DNA from: Holosporales bacterium
GTDB taxonomy: Bacteria > Pseudomonadota > Alphaproteobacteria > Paracaedibacterales > UBA11393
Assembly (NCBI GenBank): GCA_003542655.1
Contig: DPKF01000115.1
Span: forward strand, 7,897-20,038
Length of the DNA stretch: 12,142 bases
Direction of reading: 5' to 3'
Shown here: positions 6,388-12,142 of the stretch, piece after piece
Position numbering within the stretch: the stretch's first letter is position 1
Layout: each line of letters starts with the position of its first letter
The notes under the pieces: model-generated
Told to the model about the DNA's origin: nothing
Seen by the model: only the letters and a program-made list of their open reading frames with translations
Databases searched by the model: none
Program-made: the position numbers and the translations under genes

Positions 6388-6520
6388 TGTGGAAAAAAAT
6401 TAAGGATATTCTTTTCCACAAACCTGTGAAGAAAAAACACCCTTGTGAATGTTTGGTGTATAAAAAATGTTGAAAGTTGCATAATTTTCAGTTTTTTTGT
6501 TATGCACATAGTTATTCACC
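6388..6520. other. Second DnaA-box cluster: candidate replication origin element (right)
   Basis: In the 242-base gap between the M16 gene and fabI there are three exact TTWTNCACA boxes: TGTGGAAAA 6388-6396 (reverse), TTTTCCACA 6412-6420 (forward) and TTATGCACA 6500-6508 (forward). One-mismatch boxes are at 6425-6433 (reverse) and 6512-6520 (TTATTCACC, forward). The first two form a 10-bp inverted repeat (6387-6396 with 6412-6421) separated by 15 bases, almost the same layout as the left cluster. TGCATAA (6478-6484) is the reverse complement of the first seven bases of the 6500 box. The gap is otherwise AT-rich with no reading frame or RNA gene that I can recognise. Confidence 0.45.
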
Positions 6521-6549
6521 TTTTTTCAACAAGTATGTTTTTTATTTAG

Positions 6550-7344
6550 TTATTCTTCATCATCTAATGATTTCATACCAATAATGTTATAACCAGAATC
6601 AACATAGTGTGTTTCACCGGTCACACCACTTGATAGTTGGCTTAATAGATAGAGACCGGCACCACCAACATCTTCTAACGTAGTATTTCGGCGAAGGGGG
6701 GCGTTTGATTCTGTCCATTTCAACATGGCGCGAAAATCGCTAATTCCAGATGCCGCAAGGGTGCGTACAGGTCCTGAAGATAATGCATTAACGCGAATGC
6801 CATGTGGCCCCATATCATTTGCTAAATAGCGCACGCTGCATTCTAGTGCGGACTTTGCCACACCCATAACATTATAATTTGGCATTACTTTTTCAGCGCC
6901 GTAATACGTAAGGGTGATAAGGGCACCATCTTTATTCATAACATCCATTGCGCAACGGCATGTTTCAGTAAAGGAATAGCAGGAAATATTTAAGGCATTT
7001 AAAAAATTTGCCTTAGACGTATTATAATAAGGGCCCTTTAATTCGTTTTTATCAGAAAAGGCCAAAGCATGAACCACAAAATCTATTTTGCCCCATTTTG
7101 CCTTTAGCACATCAAACATTTTTTGAATATCACCGTCTTTTGATACATCACATTCAATTAAAAAATCTGATCCAAAACTTTTAGCAATTGGTTCTACACG
7201 GGATTTTAATGCTTCTGCTTGGTATGCAAAGGCAATTTCAGCACCATGTTCGTATAGTTTTTGTGCAATACCATAAGCAAGGGAGCGATCATTCGCAAGC
7301 CCCATAATAATACCGCGTTTACCTTCCATAATTTTTAATGACAT
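6550..7344 (-). CDS. fabI: Enoyl-[acyl-carrier-protein] reductase (NADH), FabI
   Basis: 264 residues, full length. FabI reduces trans-2-enoyl-ACP in the last step of each fatty acid elongation cycle. The NADH-binding motif is G15-L-A-N-D-R-S-L-A-Y-G. The active site shows Y147 (L-T-Y), Y157 and K164 in P-N-Y157-N-V-M-G-V-A-K164, aligning with E. coli Y146, Y156 and K163. V-N-A-L-S-S-G-P-V-R-T-L-A-A-S-G-I and the C-terminal G-E-T-H-Y-V-D-S-G-Y-N are also typical. The loop H92-A-L-A-F-S-D-K has Ala where E. coli has Gly93, the common alphaproteobacterial form. The ATG at 7344 is preferred because the next Met (residue 6) lacks a ribosome binding site. It is divergent from ubiG with a 60-base gap. 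Downstream lies the second DnaA-box cluster. Confidence 0.97.
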   Translation of the reverse strand: MSLKIMEGKRGIIMGLANDRSLAYGIAQKLYEHGAEIAFAYQAEALKSRVEPIAKSFGSDFLIECDVSKDGDIQKMFDVLKAKWGKIDFVVHALAFSDKNELKGPYYNTSKANFLNALNISCYSFTETCRCAMDVMNKDGALITLTYYGAEKVMPNYNVMGVAKSALECSVRYLANDMGPHGIRVNALSSGPVRTLAASGISDFRAMLKWTESNAPLRRNTTLEDVGGAGLYLLSQLSSGVTGETHYVDSGYNIIGMKSLDDEE

Positions 7345-7361
7345 TTTTCTCGTCTTCTTAA

Positions 7362-7389
7362 TTGTTATGAGCTAAGGTTAAGTTATATT
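7362..7389 (+). promoter_or_regulatory. Possible promoter for ubiG
   Basis: TTGTTA (7362-7367) and TATATT (7384-7389) are 16 bases apart in the 60-base fabI/ubiG divergent gap. Transcription would start close to 7396, leaving a very short leader before GTG 7405 or ATG 7411. AT-richness makes a chance match possible. Confidence 0.35.
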
Positions 7390-7404
7390 TATTTAGAGTT
7401 TCAA

Positions 7405-8268
7405 GTGAAAATGGAAAAAAAAGCAAAATCTTCTAAAAAAATAGCTGTAAAAAAATCGAATACAAAAGCTGTTTCGAAAACAAAAACGGTAAAAGTAGAA
7501 GCACCCATCGTTGAATCTGTTGCAAGTGTTATGCCTGAAGCTGCCACAGTTAATGTTGAACAGGTTAACACCTTTAATGACTATGCAGGTAACCCTTGGG
7601 ATGAAAATGGCCCCTTAAAACCACTGCACCAATTAAACCCTGTGCGCCTTAGTTTTATAAAAGATCATTTAACACGTATTAAAAAATTAGATACTGATTC
7701 TGGACAGCCTTATAAAGAATTAAGTATTTTGGATGTGGGCTGTGGGCCAGGGTTATTATCGGAACCATTGGCGCGCCTTGGCGCACATGTAACGGGTATT
7801 GACGCCAGCGATCATTTTTTAAAAGCGGCTGTAAATCATGCTGCAGAACAAAAATTAAGCATTGATTATCAGTTATCAAGCATTGAAGATACGCTTAAAA
7901 AATCTAAGAAATATGACGTTGTCTGCGCCCTTGAAGTTATCGAACATGTGGATAATGTGGATCGTTTTTTACAAAGTTGTATGGAGCTTTTAAAAAGCGA
8001 TGGTGTTCTGTTTATTTCAACCTTAAACCGTACTTTTATGTCTTACTTAAAAGCAATTGTATTGGCTGAAAATATATTAAAGTGGGTGCCAACAGGAACG
8101 CATGATTGGAAGCGGTTTTTAACGCCAGCAGAAATAGCGCACACTCTACGTGAAGGTGGTTTTTATTTTGCAGATCTAAAAGGGATTGATTTTCACCCCC
8201 TAAAGCAAGAATGGCATTTAACTTCTTCTTTAAATACAAATTACATAGGATGTGCTGTTAAAAGGTAA
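7405..8268 (+). CDS. ubiG: Ubiquinone biosynthesis O-methyltransferase UbiG, with lysine-rich N-terminal extension
   Basis: 287 residues. UbiG performs both O-methylations in ubiquinone synthesis using S-adenosylmethionine. The conserved family start is at residue 57: F-N-D-Y-A-G-N-P-W-D-E-N-G, then P-L-K-P-L-H-Q-L-N-P-V-R. SAM-binding motif I is L109-D-V-G-C-G-P-G116, with the acidic end of the second strand in G-I-D133-A-S. The motifs CALEVIEHV, FISTLNRT and GTHDWKRFLTP follow. The first ~55 residues are unusual: 12 of the first 30 are lysine, in a K/S/A/T/V-rich low-complexity tract followed by a V/E/A linker; UbiG usually lacks this. The start is either GTG 7405 (AGAG about 6 bases upstream) or ATG 7411, two codons later; both keep the extension. 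It stands alone and converges on the glycosyltransferase gene. Confidence 0.94.
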   Translation: MKMEKKAKSSKKIAVKKSNTKAVSKTKTVKVEAPIVESVASVMPEAATVNVEQVNTFNDYAGNPWDENGPLKPLHQLNPVRLSFIKDHLTRIKKLDTDSGQPYKELSILDVGCGPGLLSEPLARLGAHVTGIDASDHFLKAAVNHAAEQKLSIDYQLSSIEDTLKKSKKYDVVCALEVIEHVDNVDRFLQSCMELLKSDGVLFISTLNRTFMSYLKAIVLAENILKWVPTGTHDWKRFLTPAEIAHTLREGGFYFADLKGIDFHPLKQEWHLTSSLNTNYIGCAVKR

Positions 8269-8305
8269 TCCCTGTTTTATGACAGACTAGCGTATTTTAG
8301 AGCAA

Positions 8306-9256
8306 TTATTTTTTTTCTAAAATGCTGCGAATTACATAACGGGGACGATGACTGACGGATTGAAATATACGACCTACATATTCTCCAATTAAACCAACAC
8401 CTAAAATTAAAACACTGAGTAAGAAAAATACGATGGTTAACAAGGTGAACCCACCCTCAAGTTCGGGTCCGCAATATAACCTGCGTCCTATCATATAAAG
8501 GGAAAACAATCCTGAAATACCTGATATTAAAATACCAAATAATGTGAAAATCTGTAGTGGAACTAAAGAAAAGCCTGTTACTAAATCAAAGTTTAAACGT
8601 GCCAGCATATACAGGCTGTATTTAGATTCTCCATAGGCACGTTCATCATGTCGCACTTCAACTTCTGTTGGATTTTGCGCAAAGTGAAATGCAAGTGCTG
8701 GAATAAATGTTGAGGATTCTTTGCTTTCGACAATTTTATCAATAATATTACGAGAGTATGCACGCAGCATACATCCCTGATCTTTCATTTTGATATGTGT
8801 AATTTTTTCACGCCCCCAATTAATAAAACGGGATACATACTTTCTAAAAAAATTATCCTGTCTGTTTGCACGATAGCTACCCACATAATCATACCCAGCG
8901 TCAAATTGATCAAGAAGCTTGTATATTTCTTCAGGGGGATTTTGAAGGTCTGCATCTAAGGTGATAATAACATTACCCTTTGTGCGCTCAAAAGCTGCGA
9001 TGATTGCCATATGCTGGCCGTAATTTCCCAAGAAATCAATCACGCGCACAGTATCGGGATGCTGCGTTTGAAATGCTTTTAGCATATCATACGATTTATC
9101 CACACTACCATCGTTTGTGAAAAGCACTTCAAAGGATCTGCCTATTTTGTTTAAGGCGCCCATTAACCTTGTGAAAAGGTCTTTAAGCCCGGCTTCTTCA
9201 TTATATACAGGAATAACGATAGAAATTTCTGGTGTTGCGCTTATATTTTTTGTCAT
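8306..9256 (-). CDS. ArnC-like undecaprenyl-phosphate glycosyltransferase (GT2)
   Basis: 316 residues. The GT2 catalytic domain comes first: I11-S-I-V-I-P-V-Y-N-E-E, N48-D-G-S51, N78-Y-G-Q-H, and the metal-binding D101-A-D103 in I-T-L-D-A-D-L-Q-N-P-P-E-E. G-C-M-L-R-A-Y, S-T-F-I-P and Y-G-E-S-K-Y-S follow. Two membrane segments (about 229-262 and 272-297) form the C-terminal anchor, ending G-L-I-G-E-Y-V-G-R-I-F. These motifs match ArnC, which puts formamido-arabinose on undecaprenyl phosphate, very closely, but no other arn genes are present, so the sugar is unknown. Related enzymes include DPM1-like and GtrB-type prenyl-phosphate glycosyltransferases. It is third in an operon after uppS and cdsA (21-base gap). 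UppS makes the precursor of its probable lipid acceptor. Confidence 0.9.
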   Translation of the reverse strand: MTKNISATPEISIVIPVYNEEAGLKDLFTRLMGALNKIGRSFEVLFTNDGSVDKSYDMLKAFQTQHPDTVRVIDFLGNYGQHMAIIAAFERTKGNVIITLDADLQNPPEEIYKLLDQFDAGYDYVGSYRANRQDNFFRKYVSRFINWGREKITHIKMKDQGCMLRAYSRNIIDKIVESKESSTFIPALAFHFAQNPTEVEVRHDERAYGESKYSLYMLARLNFDLVTGFSLVPLQIFTLFGILISGISGLFSLYMIGRRLYCGPELEGGFTLLTIVFFLLSVLILGVGLIGEYVGRIFQSVSHRPRYVIRSILEKK

Positions 9257-9277
9257 AAAAATGTCATACCTTATGGT

Positions 9278-9964
9278 TTAAAAAAAGAAAAATCGTGCGA
9301 GTAAACTGGTAATTAAATAGCTATCCATTCTATCTAAAACGCCACCATGTCCTGGTATTAAAGATCCAGAATCTTTAACGCCATAGAACCGCTTAATGGC
9401 TGATTCAAACAAATCGCCCAGATGGGAGAATAAAGAAAGACATAAACAGATAAAAAAGAACCAGATACTGTTTAGTATAAATTTGCCCTGAATGGAACCA
9501 ATTAAGCATTGTGCGGAGAAGTAAGAAACGGTTGTACCGATAATAATACCGCCAAAAAAACCAGACCATGTTTTCCCGGGACTAATTGACGGAACAAGCT
9601 TTGGACCTTTAAAAGTTTTTCCAATAATATAGGCACCAGAATCATTAGCAGCAACCAACAAAACAAGCCATATAACGGCATTTATACCACTTTTAATATA
9701 GATGGCGTTCCAAGAAACCATTGAAAGACAAATGTAAAAACCAAATATGAATATAAGTGATATAGGGGTTATCAAGCCCAAACGCTGCGATTTTTTAAAC
9801 ATAATAAGGAGTTCTGACAACATGATGATTGTCAAAATTAGCAAAGTGCTTGTGATATAATATCCACCAGCCGTTAAAACACCCCATAATGCTAGTATCA
9901 TACAAATTGATGATATCATTCTTGTGATTAGGTTTTGTTTATTCAGCATCTGTGTATTGCCCAT
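9278..9964 (-). CDS. cdsA: Phosphatidate cytidylyltransferase CdsA
   Basis: 228 residues, on the short side for the family (about 230-285). CdsA makes CDP-diacylglycerol from phosphatidic acid and CTP, the branch point of phospholipid synthesis. The complete family signature is at 188-215: S-A-I-K-R-F-Y-G-V-K-D-S-G, then L-I-P-G-H-G-G-V-L-D-R-M-D. About six hydrophobic segments precede or surround it. An upstream motif A-A-N-D-S-G-A-Y-I-I-G-K, then S-P-G-K-T-W-S-G-F, is also typical. The start at 9964 overlaps the end of uppS by 26 bases; an alternative ATG at 9949 would reduce the overlap to 11. The uppS-cdsA order is the common bacterial one, but the next gene is a glycosyltransferase instead of the usual dxr. 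Confidence 0.96.
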   Translation of the reverse strand: MGNTQMLNKQNLITRMISSICMILALWGVLTAGGYYITSTLLILTIIMLSELLIMFKKSQRLGLITPISLIFIFGFYICLSMVSWNAIYIKSGINAVIWLVLLVAANDSGAYIIGKTFKGPKLVPSISPGKTWSGFFGGIIIGTTVSYFSAQCLIGSIQGKFILNSIWFFFICLCLSLFSHLGDLFESAIKRFYGVKDSGSLIPGHGGVLDRMDSYLITSLLARFFFF

Positions 9965-10655
9965 AACGACGTTCTCTTTTTTGATAGTCTAACACGTCTT
10001 CAATAAAATCTTTAGCCGTATAATCTGGCCATAATTTTTCAGTAAACTTAAATTCACTATAGGCAATTTGCCAAAGTAAATAATTACTAATGCGTTGTTC
10101 ACCACTTGTACGTATAACAAGATCGGGATCAGGTATATCTTTTGTGTATAAAAATTGTGATATTGTTTCTGTTGTAATATCAGTTACAGCTATTTTTTTA
10201 TCTTGAATCTGTTTTGCGATATTCTGCATCGCAATTGTTATTTCGTCACGCGCACCATAATTTAAGGCGAGAACCAAATTAAGTCCCGTGCAATTTTGTG
10301 TATCTTGCAGTGCTTTTGATAATCCATTTTGTATTGAAGTTGAAAATCTGGAAACATCACCAATAATATGTAATTTTGTATTATTGCTAACAAGTTGTTT
10401 TATTTCATTATTCAAATACCATTGTAAAAGTTTATTATAATCAGCCAGCCAAGAATCAGGGCGTTTCCAATTTTCTGTTGAAAATGTATACAATGTAAGC
10501 CACTTAATGCCCAATTCATGGGCACATTTTGAAATAGCATAAGCAGTATCAGCGCCCTTTTTGTGCCCAGCTGCTAATGGTAATTTACGCTCCTTGGCCC
10601 AACGTCCATTACCATCCATAATAATTGCAACATGCTGCGGTATTTTATTTTTCAT
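9939..10655 (-). CDS. uppS: Undecaprenyl diphosphate synthase (cis-prenyltransferase)
   Basis: 238 residues, full length. UppS adds eight isopentenyl units to farnesyl diphosphate, making the lipid carrier for peptidoglycan and other surface polysaccharides. The catalytic region is H8-V-A-I-I-M-D14-G-N-G-R-W-A, where D14 corresponds to the essential Asp26 of E. coli. Other marks are A-G-H-K-K-G (29-34), T-L-Y-T-F-S-T-E-N-W, N-Y-G-A-R-D-E-I, and D-P-D-L-V-I-R182-T-S-G-E-Q-R-I-S-N-Y-L near 176-193, ending with L-W-P-D-Y. It heads the uppS-cdsA-glycosyltransferase operon and is divergent from the XRE regulator, with 137 bases between starts. The ribosome binding site is weak: an AGGAT lies too far upstream for ideal spacing. 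Confidence 0.97.
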   Translation of the reverse strand: MKNKIPQHVAIIMDGNGRWAKERKLPLAAGHKKGADTAYAISKCAHELGIKWLTLYTFSTENWKRPDSWLADYNKLLQWYLNNEIKQLVSNNTKLHIIGDVSRFSTSIQNGLSKALQDTQNCTGLNLVLALNYGARDEITIAMQNIAKQIQDKKIAVTDITTETISQFLYTKDIPDPDLVIRTSGEQRISNYLLWQIAYSEFKFTEKLWPDYTAKDFIEDVLDYQKRERRYGQYTDAE

Positions 10656-10747
10656 ACAAATTCACTTATCCTGTCATTCTATTTAACGTACCAGATAAAA
10701 TTTTATTCCTAAATATAAAAAATCAATTAAAAATTTATTAAAATGCA

Positions 10748-10779
10748 ATTTAGTATGCTATACTTTTAGCAAACTAAAT
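10748..10779. promoter_or_regulatory. Operator-like dyad over the XRE gene promoter
   Basis: ATTTAGTATGCTA (10748-10760) and TAGCAAACTAAAT (10767-10779) are inverted copies matching at 12 of 13 positions, separated by 6 bases. The dyad overlaps the extended -10 element TGC-TATACT and lies just upstream of the XRE start at 10793. Size and position are typical of a site bound by a dimeric HTH repressor, so autoregulation is the likely role. Confidence 0.6.
10756..10764 (+). promoter_or_regulatory. Extended -10 promoter of the XRE regulator gene
   Basis: TGC followed by TATACT (10759-10764), five of six consensus -10 bases with an extended TGn. No good -35 is visible, as often tolerated by extended -10 promoters. 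Transcription would start near 10771 with a leader of about 22 bases that lacks a Shine-Dalgarno. Confidence 0.55.
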
Positions 10780-10792
10780 ATTTTGTTTTCTT

Positions 10793-11203
10793 ATGACTAA
10801 AAATTCCTCTAGTGATATACCAATCGAGCTTCATATAAGTTGTGTAATAAAAAAACGACGAAAGCAGTTAAACTTAACGCAGAAATATATTGCAGAACAA
10901 ATGGGTATTAGTATTCAACAATTGCAAAAATATGAAAATGGTCAAAATAAAGTATCAACTTCAAAATTAATAGAATTTTCAAAAATTTTAAAATTTAATA
11001 TAGCAGACCTTTTTATTGGCTATGAAACGAACAGTAATAATTTTTTAAAAGAAGAAACCTTTATACCTAAAAAGGACAGCAATGCTGAGTTTTATCAGAA
11101 ATCAATGCATCTGTTCTCAAGTATTAAATGTCATAGAAAACAAAAAAAAATCATTAATATGTTAACCTTATTGCTGCAGGAGGAAGATAATAATTGGATA
11201 TAA
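10793..11203 (+). CDS. XRE-family helix-turn-helix transcriptional regulator
   Basis: 136 residues. An HTH_3 domain spans about residues 13-75: I-K-K-R-R-K-Q-L-N-L-T-Q-K-Y-I-A-E-Q-M-G, then I-S-I-Q-Q-L-Q-K-Y-E-N-G-Q-N-K-V-S as recognition helix, and L-I-E-F-S-K-I-L-K-F-N-I-A-D-L-F. The Q-Q-L-Q-K-Y-E-N-G-x-N-K form is the common alphaproteobacterial one. The C-terminus (about 97-131) has a helical segment (F-Y-Q-K-S-M-H-L-F-S-S-I...R-K-Q-K-K-I-I-N-M-L-T-L-L) that aligns with the usual C-terminal helix of that group, so the protein looks intact. The ATG at 10793 has no Shine-Dalgarno. The promoter lies within a dyad that it may bind. The targets are unknown; the next gene downstream is a candidate. 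Confidence 0.9.
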   Translation: MTKNSSSDIPIELHISCVIKKRRKQLNLTQKYIAEQMGISIQQLQKYENGQNKVSTSKLIEFSKILKFNIADLFIGYETNSNNFLKEETFIPKKDSNAEFYQKSMHLFSSIKCHRKQKKIINMLTLLLQEEDNNWI

Positions 11204-11221
11204 AAATGATGTTATTTTTTT

Positions 11222-11286
11222 GTCTTTACCATTTGTTCATTTTTACAAAGATACAATAACAATAGAAAACCTATTATGGTAAAGAC
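11222..11286. repeat. 11-bp perfect inverted repeat abutting the start of the downstream gene
   Basis: GTCTTTACCAT (11222-11232) and ATGGTAAAGAC (11276-11286) are perfect inverted copies with a 43-base loop. The right arm occupies the ribosome-binding region two bases before the ATG at 11289, so a folded mRNA could hide the start. As DNA it could instead be a spaced operator pair. No T-run follows, so it is not a terminator. Confidence 0.6.
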
Positions 11287-11288
11287 TG

Positions 11289-12104
11289 ATGAAGAAGCAG
11301 AAGAAAATCAAAAAAAACAACTGGTTTCCTTATCTTATTTTATTAATATTGGTTTTTTTTGGACTTATTATACATCAATTTGCATTCAAAAAAACCATTA
11401 ATGATTTTCCTGCTATGCATAACCTTCAATTTCAAAAGGTGACAATTAAAAAAAGTAATATTCAATCTAAAACTTTTAAAATATTTGAAAAAGTAAAACC
11501 CTTATATATTGCTTTTTTAGCGCAGCCAGATGCTATAAAGCAGATTTTTAAACTTTCAATAGAAAATGTATCAATTTATCATTATGCACCAGATATACAA
11601 AGTGAACTATCGTTAAAATATCTACACACTATAAAAGATGCCCGTATTCAAAATCAAAAATGGGTAGACGCATATGAGGTCCACTTAAAAACAATTAAAG
11701 TGCGCTATAATATTGATTTTAATACAGTGGAAGATGATAACGTGACACAAGAAATATCCCCTTTTATTCAAGAACTTAATACGTTGAATAGTCCGGAGCA
11801 ATTAGAACCGTTTATTGATCAGTTTTTTGTCAATCAAATATCTGAAAAACTTTTAAACGCAATGGTGAGGACACTTGGCACAAGATATAAAGGCCATATT
11901 AAAACAACAGATGTTTTAGAAAAAATTGACAGAAAATTTGAAGTATTGCAGAGTAATTATTTAATCGATGCGCATAAAAAAAATAATGCTAGTCTGTGGA
12001 AAAGAATGATAGATAAGATGAAATCGTTTTTTTACCAGGCGCTTCCTATAACAGAAGATACCATGGATAGCGAGATGATTGATAAAATCAATAATGATCT
12101 GTAA
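11289..12104 (+). CDS. Unrecognised protein with one N-terminal membrane segment
   Basis: 271 residues that I do not recognise. A lysine-rich N-terminus (MKKQKKIKKNN) precedes one strongly hydrophobic segment (about residues 12-32, WFPYLILLILVFFGLIIHQFAF). The positive-inside rule predicts a cytoplasmic N-terminus and a ~235-residue domain in the periplasm, or an uncleaved signal anchor. The rest is hydrophilic, K/I/N-rich and probably mixed helix and strand, without Cys and without an obvious catalytic motif. The C-terminus is acidic. It lies 85 bases after the XRE gene on the same strand and may be cotranscribed with it. An 11-bp inverted repeat covers its ribosome-binding region, and only a weak Shine-Dalgarno-like TAAAGAC is present. 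Composition is more AT-biased than in the housekeeping genes. Confidence 0.65.
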   Translation: MKKQKKIKKNNWFPYLILLILVFFGLIIHQFAFKKTINDFPAMHNLQFQKVTIKKSNIQSKTFKIFEKVKPLYIAFLAQPDAIKQIFKLSIENVSIYHYAPDIQSELSLKYLHTIKDARIQNQKWVDAYEVHLKTIKVRYNIDFNTVEDDNVTQEISPFIQELNTLNSPEQLEPFIDQFFVNQISEKLLNAMVRTLGTRYKGHIKTTDVLEKIDRKFEVLQSNYLIDAHKKNNASLWKRMIDKMKSFFYQALPITEDTMDSEMIDKINNDL

Positions 12105-12142
12105 TTATTGTAACCCTAATTCGGGATTAAAACGTTATTATT

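Noticed and set aside
6832..7075. FabI Ala95 (in place of E. coli Gly93) as a triclosan-resistance mutation
   Set aside because: Ala in the HAxAFSDK loop is the ordinary alphaproteobacterial form of FabI, so it is not evidence of selected resistance.
8292..8323. ATTTTAGA / TCTAAAAT inverted repeat between ubiG and the glycosyltransferase, as a bidirectional terminator
   Set aside because: The stem has no G-C-rich core and no T-run after it. The right arm is coding sequence.
9096..9104. Exact DnaA box TTATCCACA
   Set aside because: It is isolated inside the glycosyltransferase coding sequence (the VDK codons), and about one chance match per window is expected.
12105..12142. Possible weak hairpin (TAACCC / GGGATTA) after the last gene as terminator
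   Set aside because: The stem is only six pairs with a bulge and is followed by no clear T-run. The window ends here, so it cannot be judged.
1..12142. CRISPR arrays, insertion sequences, prophage or defence genes
   Set aside because: No regularly spaced repeats, transposase, integrase or recognisable defence-gene motifs were found on either strand.

Overview
The window is AT-rich bacterial chromosome carrying mostly housekeeping genes. Several family traits point to an alphaproteobacterium: the FabI variant with an H-A-x-A-F-S-D-K loop, a short alpha-type XRE regulator with a QQLQKYENG recognition helix, a UbiG O-methyltransferase of ubiquinone synthesis, and a PDF of the 'VPRY...EGFHARVVQHEMDH' type. 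The low GC, compact spacing and AT-biased coding suggest an endosymbiont-like lineage (Holosporales- or Rickettsiales-like). That placement is inference; no 16S or marker tree is available here.

Layout. 1-245 (-) is the 5' end of ffh (SRP GTPase), running off the left edge. 420-2400 (+) holds a DUF2177 membrane protein, yidD, a peptide deformylase and gmk. On the minus strand, a well-formed promoter (4751-4779) drives tRNA-Leu(GAG), a TauE/SafE permease and a PotF-like polyamine-type binding protein as one apparent unit (4741 down to 2424). An M16 zinc peptidase with a signal peptide (4904-6307, -) and fabI (6550-7344, -) follow. A ubiG with an unusual lysine-rich N-terminus (7405-8268, +) stands alone. 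A minus-strand operon uppS-cdsA-ArnC-like glycosyltransferase occupies 10655-8306. The right end has an XRE regulator (10793-11203, +) and an unrecognised single-pass membrane protein (11289-12104, +).

The most interesting signal lies between genes. The two intergenic regions flanking the M16 peptidase (4742-4903 and 6308-6549) are packed with DnaA-box-like nonamers (TTTTCCACA, TTATGCACA). Each region contains an inverted TGTGGAAAA / TTTTCCACA pair separated by 15-16 nt. An AT-rich stretch (about 4806-4842) adjoins the first cluster. Base skew also changes here: minus-strand genes to the left (potF, tauE) leave the + strand C- and A-rich, whereas minus-strand genes to the right (M16, uppS) leave it G- and T-rich in many stretches. 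A minus-to-plus GC-skew switch together with clustered DnaA boxes is what a chromosomal replication origin looks like, possibly a bipartite one around an M16 peptidase gene. This is an inference from hand counts and needs a genome-wide skew plot.

The right end carries two control-like DNA structures. A 13-bp near-perfect dyad covers the extended -10 promoter of the XRE gene, as expected of an autorepressor operator. An 11-bp perfect inverted repeat has its right arm abutting the start codon of the unknown membrane protein. The uppS-cdsA-glycosyltransferase operon makes biochemical sense: UppS supplies the undecaprenyl carrier on which an ArnC-like enzyme would act, and CdsA feeds phospholipid synthesis.
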